Shown: piece by piece, positions 14,317-17,921 of the stretch
Layout: each line of letters begins with the position of its first letter
Position numbering within the stretch: the stretch's first letter is position 1
Origin: an uncultured Collinsella sp.
Lineage (GTDB): Bacteria; Actinomycetota; Coriobacteriia; Coriobacteriales; Coriobacteriaceae
Reading direction: 5' to 3'
Length of the DNA stretch: 17,921 nucleotides
Assembly (NCBI GenBank): GCA_900546825.1
Contig: UREE01000040.1
Location: 1 to 17,921 of the forward strand
Made by a program: the position numbers and the translations under genes
Notes under the pieces: model-generated
What the model saw: the letters and a program-made list of their open reading frames with translations, nothing else
Told to the model about the DNA's origin: nothing
Database searches by the model: none

Positions 14317-14585
14317 AACACCTCGCCCGTTTCTGCGTCGATTCTCAGATCTGTCCTCGGTTCGATAAACTCATCCACCATCTCGTCGTCGCGGTCGGGC
14401 TCGGTCACGAAGAGCGGTTCCGGGACGTCGATGCGCGGGCCAATCGTAAGGCTGCCGCACGCGATGATGCGATCGAGATGCGGCTCGGCAGTCCCAGTTG
14501 TGAAGGCGGGGCGTAGCACATCGCGCACGTAGTTGACGATACCCAAAATCTCGTTCACGTAGTCGAACGCGAACTTCTCGGCCAT
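14313..14585 (-). CDS. Unknown 90-aa acidic protein, coupled to the HEPN-like gene
   Basis: I do not recognise this family. The first 30 residues (FAFDYVNEILGIVNYVRDVL region, 5-24) look helical. The C-terminal half is acidic and Pro-rich (EPDRDDEMVDEFIEPRTD, 62-79) and likely extended. The start is well supported by GGGAGG 7 nt before the ATG. The TGA stop overlaps the ATG of the downstream HEPN-like gene. A small acidic protein encoded first and coupled to a putative nuclease is the layout of many antitoxin-toxin pairs, but nothing in the sequence proves that role; it might equally be a substrate adaptor or an unrelated partner. Confidence 0.7.
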   Translation of the reverse strand: MAEKFAFDYVNEILGIVNYVRDVLRPAFTTGTAEPHLDRIIACGSLTIGPRIDVPEPLFVTEPDRDDEMVDEFIEPRTDLRIDAETGEVL

Positions 14586-14650
14586 GGTCGGTCCTCCCTG
14601 GCAAAGACGATTTCAACCAGAGATTTTACAACTTCAATGAGTTGCTCCGT

Positions 14651-14676
14651 TTTAAATCCAACCATTGGCTTAACAA
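14651..14676. repeat. Direct repeat copy upstream of the cassette (partner of 13600-13624)
   Basis: TTTAAATCCAACCA followed by GCTTAACAA matches the copy at the cassette's other end at about 23 of 26 positions, in the same orientation. It lies about 65 bp upstream of the 90-aa gene, in its promoter region. A second short direct repeat, TTCAACCAGA, occurs at about 14613 and 14693. Confidence 0.55.
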
Positions 14677-14722
14677 AATGGTAGGAAACTTTCTTCAACC
14701 AGAAAACTAATAAACCCAACAA

Positions 14723-14775
14723 GTTATTTTCATACCCGCCAAAATAGCTAATTCAGTCCCATCCCAGGAAAACCC
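14723..14775. repeat. Right imperfect inverted repeat bounding the two-gene cassette
   Basis: The reverse complement of this stretch carries the blocks GGGTTTT, GGGA, GGG, CTGAATTAGCT, ATTTTGGC, GGGTATG and AAAATAA in the same order as 13485-13549, with single-base differences and one 11-nt gap. It ends 31 bp before the tRNA-Ala promoter. No clear target duplication is visible outside the arms. Confidence 0.65.
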
Positions 14776-14806
14776 GTAAGATAAGACAATCAATCAAAAT
14801 TCCCCC

Positions 14807-14835
14807 TTGCATCAAGCAAAACATTCCCCTATAGT
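14807..14835 (+). promoter_or_regulatory. Promoter of tRNA-Ala
   Basis: TTGCAT (14807-14812) and TATAGT (14830-14835) are separated by exactly 17 nt, and the mature tRNA begins 13 nt after the -10 box. Both boxes match the sigma70 consensus well. Confidence 0.75.
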
Positions 14836-14848
14836 ATTTCCTCGTCAC

Positions 14849-14924
14849 GGGGGCGTAGCTCAGCTGGGAGAGCGCTTGACTGGCAGTCAAGAGGTCAGGG
14901 GTTCGATCCCCCTCGTCTCCACCA
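14849..14924 (+). tRNA. tRNA-Ala (anticodon GGC), CCA encoded
   Basis: The 76-nt cloverleaf folds completely: acceptor GGGGGCG/CGTCTCC, D stem GCTC/GAGC, anticodon stem CTTGA/TCAAG with loop CTGGCAG (anticodon GGC, reading GCC/GCU), T stem AGGGG/CCCCT with loop TTCGATC, and 3' ACCA. The G3-U70 wobble pair, the main identity element of alanine tRNAs, is present. Confidence 0.96.
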
Positions 14925-14934
14925 TCGTGAATGC

Positions 14935-14965
14935 AAAGGCCTTCGGAATTTCGAAGGCCTTTTTT
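14935..14965 (+). terminator. Rho-independent terminator after tRNA-Ala
   Basis: An 11-bp stem AAAGGCCTTCG/CGAAGGCCTTT with a 6-nt loop runs into six consecutive T residues (14960-14965), 10 nt past the tRNA. Confidence 0.9.
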
Positions 14966-15361
14966 CATGCCAAAATACCTCGCGCCACTAACCACTTCCA
15001 CACCAACAAAAAGTTGCACAATTTATTTCCCATGTCTGTGCATAGTTTGTTAGACAACCGCAATTACCAGTGCAGCTCGCTGCCCCTTTTTGACTTTAGG
15101 AACGCTTCTAATTATCGTCAGCACCCCAATAACCTGCGTCAACGTAAACAACTTCCCAAAACAACCCCCTTTAGCACGTCAAATGAACGATATGTTGTCC
15201 AACGCAGTCCAAATCAGTTTCACTAACAGCTTGTGCTAGGATAACTAACGTTACATGGGTTCAACTGTGCTCACGGCTCCAGCAAGTCACAAAGCGCAGG
15301 GTCGATCAGCATCCGGCCGTAACGGCGGTGCCAGAAACACCACGAGCTCCAATAAAGAAGT

Positions 15362-15424
15362 CATGCGACGTTGTTTATTTGTATTGAGTTTATTCTCAAA
15401 TGTAAATAAGTATTAGATCGCATG
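15362..15424. repeat. 63-bp nested palindrome upstream of the NusG-paralog operon
   Basis: Outer arms CATGCGA (15362-15368) and TCGCATG (15418-15424) enclose inner arms TTATTT...TTGAG (15375-15388) and CTCAA...AAATAA (15395-15409) around a TTTATT centre. It overlaps a possible promoter, TTGAGT-17-TAAGTA. It could be an operator, a cruciform or the 5' end of the leader RNA. Confidence 0.55.
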
Positions 15425-15442
15425 CAATTACGTAGCAGTTCT

Positions 15443-15504
15443 TCAGCTGTTTGCGTGCGGTCCAGTTTTGAAATTACTTGACCGGCTCGCACGCAGTCAG
15501 CTGA
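15443..15504 (+). promoter_or_regulatory. Large leader hairpin 1 of the polysaccharide operon
   Basis: TCAGCTG/CAGCTGA (7 bp), a small internal loop, TGCGTGCG/CGCACGCA (8 bp), then GTC/GAC across a 5-nt bulge, closed by a 17-nt AT-rich loop. About 18 base pairs in all and no T-run afterwards, so it is not a terminator. It is a candidate RNA target for the antiterminator encoded just downstream. Confidence 0.6.
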
Positions 15505-15605
15505 GGTTGCAGGCATTCTTGCGATACGTGCTTGTGATCTCAGCGCTGCTTTTATACATACCGTTCACGGTGGGGCAGAGCCACGTGCTTGTCTGACTGG
15601 GCTCA

Positions 15606-15664
15606 GGGTTTGAATATGGAGCGCCTTCGCGCACAAGCGCCCTGGCGAAGCCATACCCAAACCC
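15606..15664 (+). promoter_or_regulatory. Large leader hairpin 2, just before the NusG-paralog start
   Basis: GGGTTTG/CAAACCC (7 bp), a 2x2 internal loop, TATGG/CCATA (5 bp), a 5-nt left bulge, then CTTCGC/GCGAAG (6 bp); GCGC-ACAA-GCGC is an alternative apical stem. It ends 38 nt before the start codon. Bulged GC-rich leader hairpins of this kind are what LoaP-type NusG paralogs are known to bind. Confidence 0.6.
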
Positions 15665-15701
15665 CGTGAGCCATACGTAAGACAGCAAGGGGGTGGTGCT
15701 C

Positions 15702-16247
15702 GTGTGGTATGTAATCCAGGTCATTAACGGTCGCGAAGACGTAATGCGCGAGCGCATTGAGCGTATCGTGCCGGCTGGTACCATGCAGGAGCTCTTTTAT
15801 CCCCAATTTCAAACCGAGATCAAGGTACATGGCGAATGGGTCAATACGACCAAGCCGCTGTTCCCCGGTTATCTTATCTGCGACACGGCAGATCCCCGTA
15901 CCGTGCAACAGTATCTGCTTCGCATGGACGACTTTGCCCGGGTGCTATCCCAGGACGGTCAGTTTGTGCCGCTGGCAAAAGAAGAGGTCCAGCTTATTGG
16001 CAGCTTTACGCATAGGGGAGACCGCGTTGTGCCCATGAGCGAGGCCCTAAAAAACGGTGATCAGGTCGTAGTGACGGCAGGTCCACTGCTGGGCCACGAA
16101 GGCCTTATCAAAACCATTAATAGACGCAAGAGCACTGCTTATTTGGAGCTCAACCTGTGCGGCCGACGCGTAACTACGCGCGTTGGCCTCGCCGTGCTTT
16201 CAAGCGAGCAGCGCGTCATGCGCAACCTAAAAAAGGCGATCGCCTAG
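15702..16247 (+). CDS. LoaP-like NusG paralog, processive antiterminator of the polysaccharide operon
   Basis: This 181-aa protein has the NusG architecture. The NGN domain (1 to about 103) starts MWYVIQVINGRED and contains KPLFPGYLIC (51-60); the KOW domain (about 112-166) reads GDQVVVTAGPLLGHEG (119-134). Such proteins bind RNA polymerase and let it pass terminators. Specialised paralogs (RfaH, UpxY, LoaP) act on single long operons, typically the one they head. Here the gene is first in a capsule-type operon behind two strong leader hairpins, the LoaP arrangement. Of the GTG choices at 15693, 15696 and 15702, I prefer 15702, which starts at MWYVIQV as in the family and has AAGGGGG 8 nt upstream. 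It is unlikely to be housekeeping NusG, which normally sits with secE and rplK. Confidence 0.9.
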   Translation: MWYVIQVINGREDVMRERIERIVPAGTMQELFYPQFQTEIKVHGEWVNTTKPLFPGYLICDTADPRTVQQYLLRMDDFARVLSQDGQFVPLAKEEVQLIGSFTHRGDRVVPMSEALKNGDQVVVTAGPLLGHEGLIKTINRRKSTAYLELNLCGRRVTTRVGLAVLSSEQRVMRNLKKAIA

Positions 16248-16271
16248 CTGCTGGCGGCCGTAACACAAGAC

Positions 16272-16295
16272 AAGGAGGATCCCCGATCAGGGGAT
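16272..16295 (+). promoter_or_regulatory. Strong Shine-Dalgarno separated from its start by a hairpin
   Basis: AAGGAGG (16272-16278) is a near-perfect ribosome site but lies 20 nt before the GTG at 16299. A 6-bp hairpin ATCCCC-GATCA-GGGGAT (16279-16295) fills that gap; if folded, only 3 nt remain between site and start, so the site could still serve that GTG. Confidence 0.45.
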
Positions 16296-16298
16296 GAA

Positions 16299-17063
16299 GT
16301 GTTGGAAGAGAACGTGTCGGATAAAACTCAATATACAACGGATGCACCCGCGGGGGCAGCGCTGATTGCTCAGGCCATGGACCGGCGCGAGGGCGCCGGC
16401 CGCTACAGGGCCATGCAATCCATCATGGACTGGGATCACTCGCGCCTGGCCTACCGTGCCGTCAAGCGCGCATTCGACATCGTGTTCAGCGGTGCCGTGC
16501 TCGTCGTCATCGCGATTCCCAGCCTGGTGCTGGCCGCTGCCATCCGCTTGGAGAGCGAGGGCAGCCCCTTCTACAGCCAGATCCGCGTGGGCCAGACCCG
16601 TCCCGACGGCAGCCTGTCAACCTTCCGCATGTGGAAGTTCCGATCAATGTACAGGAACGCCGACGAGCGCCTCGCCGAGCTCAAGGAACAGAACGAGATC
16701 GCCGGCGCCATGTTCAAGATGAGGGACGACCCGCGCGTCACCAAGATCGGCAGGTTCATCCGCAAGCACTCTATCGACGAGTTCCCGCAGTTCCTGAACG
16801 TCTTTCTGGGCCAGATGTCAGTGGTGGGTCCGCGCCCGCCGCTGCCGAATGAAGTCGCGGAGTACACCGAGTACGACCTGCAGCGCCTGTCCGTAAAGCC
16901 CGGAATCACCGGCTGGTGGCAGGTTACTGAGCGCAACTCGACGGGATTCGACGGCATGGTCCGTCGCGACTTGGAATATATCGCCAAACAAGGCGTTTTC
17001 TTCGATTTAAAAATAATCCTACTAACAGTGATTGAGGTTGTCAGCGGAAATGGCGCTTGCTAA
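16299..17063 (+). CDS. Undecaprenyl-phosphate sugar-1-phosphate transferase (bacterial sugar transferase)
   Basis: This enzyme starts repeat-unit assembly by moving a sugar-1-phosphate from a UDP-sugar to undecaprenyl phosphate at the inner membrane face. The 254-aa protein has about 55 soluble N-terminal residues, one hydrophobic segment (about 60-82, the re-entrant helix of this family) and the catalytic domain. Motifs are GSPFYSQIRVG (88-98), MWKFRSMYRNAD (111-122), DDPRVTKIGRFIRK (143-156), the catalytic Asp160-Glu161 in SIDEFPQ, MSVVGPRPP (173-181) and KPGITGWWQV (200-209). It lacks the large multi-span N-domain of WbaP and is closer to the short PglC-like forms. The start could also be the GTG at 16314. 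It overlaps the next gene by 14 nt. The last 90 bp are AT-rich, unlike the body of the gene. Which sugar is transferred is not decidable. Confidence 0.93.
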   Translation: MLEENVSDKTQYTTDAPAGAALIAQAMDRREGAGRYRAMQSIMDWDHSRLAYRAVKRAFDIVFSGAVLVVIAIPSLVLAAAIRLESEGSPFYSQIRVGQTRPDGSLSTFRMWKFRSMYRNADERLAELKEQNEIAGAMFKMRDDPRVTKIGRFIRKHSIDEFPQFLNVFLGQMSVVGPRPPLPNEVAEYTEYDLQRLSVKPGITGWWQVTERNSTGFDGMVRRDLEYIAKQGVFFDLKIILLTVIEVVSGNGAC

Positions 17064-17856
17064 AGAGACAAGAGGGAAATACGAAGGCACCAGTTCAGTG
17101 GTCGATCTTCCCGGGCGAGTCGAAGTCCTGGGTGCGCCCGTCGACCCCTGGACTATGGGGCAGACCGTCGAGGCGACCGACGCCCTCATCAAGGAGGGTC
17201 GTTTCGCTCACTTGATCGGCGTGAACGCCGACAAGCTGTTGCAGATGCTTGACGACCCCGAGATGGACGCGTGCGTGCGTCGCTGCGAGATCGTGAACGC
17301 GGATGGCGCGTCCATGGTCATGGCCGCCAAGAAGCTGGGCGTGGATTTGCCCGGGCGCGTGGCCGGCATCGACCTCATGTGGGAGCTGTGCGGGCTGGCC
17401 GAGCGCGAGGGGCACAGTGTCTATCTGCTGGGCGCCAAGGCCGAAGTGGTCGCAAAGACCGCAGGGGTACTGTCCGAGAGGTATCCCAATATGGTCCTCG
17501 CTGGCTACCGTGACGGCTACTTCGGTGACGACGAGTTCGACGCCGTGGTCGCTGAGGTTGAGCAGGCCGAGCCCGACATCGTATTCGTGGGCATCACCTC
17601 GCCCAAGAAGGAACGCCTTATCGAGCGTTTCCGCGAGCTGGGCGCCAAGGGCGCTTTCGTGGGCGTGGGGGGCTCGTTCGACGTCGTCTCCGGCAACATC
17701 CCGCGCGCCCCGATGTGGATGCAGCGCGCGAACCTGGAGTGGCTCTTCCGCATGATGCAGGAGCCAAAGCGCCTGGTGAGGCGCTACGTGGTCGGCAACA
17801 CCCGTTTCTACATGCTTCTCCGTAAGGAAGCAAAGAGGAGCAAGGCCAATGGCTAA
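17050..17856 (+). CDS. WecG/TagA/CpsF family glycosyltransferase (GT26)
   Basis: This 268-aa enzyme probably adds the second sugar, often N-acetylmannosamine, to the lipid-linked first sugar. Family marks are VNADKLLQML (58-67), IVNADGASMV (81-90) with the conserved Asp85, GRVAGIDLMWELC (about 103-115), VYLLGAK, PDIVFVGITSPKKE and GVGGSFDVVSGNIPRAP. The C-terminal NLEWLFRMMQEPKRLVRRY is the basic tail that in TagA covers the active site at the membrane. I chose the ATG at 17050 (MALAKETRG), giving a 14-nt overlap with the preceding gene; a TTG at 17032 is the alternative. The gene directly downstream makes UDP-ManNAc from UDP-GlcNAc, which fits ManNAc as donor sugar. Confidence 0.93.
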   Translation: MALAKETRGKYEGTSSVVDLPGRVEVLGAPVDPWTMGQTVEATDALIKEGRFAHLIGVNADKLLQMLDDPEMDACVRRCEIVNADGASMVMAAKKLGVDLPGRVAGIDLMWELCGLAEREGHSVYLLGAKAEVVAKTAGVLSERYPNMVLAGYRDGYFGDDEFDAVVAEVEQAEPDIVFVGITSPKKERLIERFRELGAKGAFVGVGGSFDVVSGNIPRAPMWMQRANLEWLFRMMQEPKRLVRRYVVGNTRFYMLLRKEAKRSKANG

Positions 17857-17921
17857 GAAGAAAGTGATGCTCGTCTTCGGCACCCGCCCGGAGGCAATCA
17901 AGATGTGCCCGCTCGTCAACG
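17849..17921 (+). CDS. wecB: UDP-N-acetylglucosamine 2-epimerase, N-terminal fragment (cut by window edge)
   Basis: Only 24 codons are visible, but MAKKKVMLVFGTRPEAIKMC is the diagnostic N-terminus of non-hydrolysing UDP-GlcNAc 2-epimerases, including the nucleotide-binding GTRPEAIK. The enzyme interconverts UDP-GlcNAc and UDP-ManNAc. GAGGAG lies 8 nt before the ATG, which overlaps the previous gene's end by 8 nt, so the operon continues with coupled translation. It would supply the ManNAc donor for the WecG/TagA-type transferase just upstream. Confidence 0.88.
   Translation, partial: MAKKKVMLVFGTRPEAIKMCPLVN

Larger units (their letters stand above)
14966..15701 (+). other. Gene-free 736-bp stretch, probably the regulatory leader of the polysaccharide operon
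   Basis: No open frame here has a credible start and ribosome site. The first 270 bp are AT-rich without recognisable signals. A minus-strand frame at 15271-15360 could be a decayed gene end. From 15362 onward come a nested palindrome and two large hairpins, listed separately, before the NusG-paralog gene. A possible promoter TTGAGT-17-TAAGTA (15384-15412) lies inside the palindrome. Confidence 0.5.

Noticed and set aside
14807..15226. 139-aa plus-strand frame and 88-aa minus-strand frame spanning the tRNA
   Set aside because: Both read through a complete tRNA-Ala and its terminator, without ribosome sites.
1..17921. CRISPR arrays, transposases, integrases or rRNA
   Set aside because: No regularly spaced direct repeats, no transposase or integrase domains and no rRNA segments were seen on either strand.

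Overview
The window reads as a high-GC bacterial chromosome fragment, most likely from a Coriobacteriia gut bacterium such as Collinsella. That placement is my inference from a paired GlgC/GlgD glycogen system in a GC-rich actinobacterial background, not a database result. Nearly all of the first 11.8 kb is one carbohydrate-storage block on the minus strand. The plus strand then carries two small metabolic genes, a likely inserted two-gene cassette and a tRNA. Finally, a surface-polysaccharide operon begins and runs off the right edge.

Region 1 (1-12121, minus strand). In transcription order: glgB (branching enzyme), glgP (phosphorylase), glgC and glgD (catalytic and regulatory-type ADP-glucose pyrophosphorylase subunits), glgA (glycogen synthase), a terminator and a 134-bp inverted-repeat element, then a separately promoted GH13 alpha-glucan hydrolase cut by the left edge. 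GlgC/GlgD make ADP-glucose, GlgA extends chains, GlgB branches them, GlgP releases glucose-1-phosphate, and the GH13 enzyme would cut imported or released maltodextrins. GlgA and GlgB both carry long Lys/Ala/Thr/Pro histone-H1-like tails, which is unusual. Repeated TGGTAAAAC half-sites upstream of glgB and of the GH13 gene suggest one shared regulator.

Region 2 (12144-13484, plus strand). A HAD phosphatase/beta-phosphoglucomutase-like gene, divergent from glgB and sharing its operator-rich gap, is followed 9 nt later by thiamine pyrophosphokinase (thiN).

Region 3 (13485-14775). A minus-strand pair (an unknown 90-aa protein and a 232-aa protein with a HEPN-like R-x4-H motif, overlapping ATGA) lies between AT-rich imperfect inverted repeats. 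The left repeat starts one base after the thiN stop. It looks like a small mobile or exchangeable toxin/defence-type cassette and is the best candidate for an undescribed system here.

Region 4 (14807-14965). A tRNA-Ala(GGC) with its own promoter and terminator.

Region 5 (14966-17921, plus strand). A gene-free stretch of about 740 bp holds a nested palindrome and two large hairpins. It precedes a LoaP-like NusG paralog, an initiating sugar-phosphate transferase, a WecG/TagA/CpsF glycosyltransferase and the start of UDP-GlcNAc 2-epimerase. This is the 5' end of a capsule or wall-polysaccharide operon that is probably controlled by processive antitermination through its structured leader.
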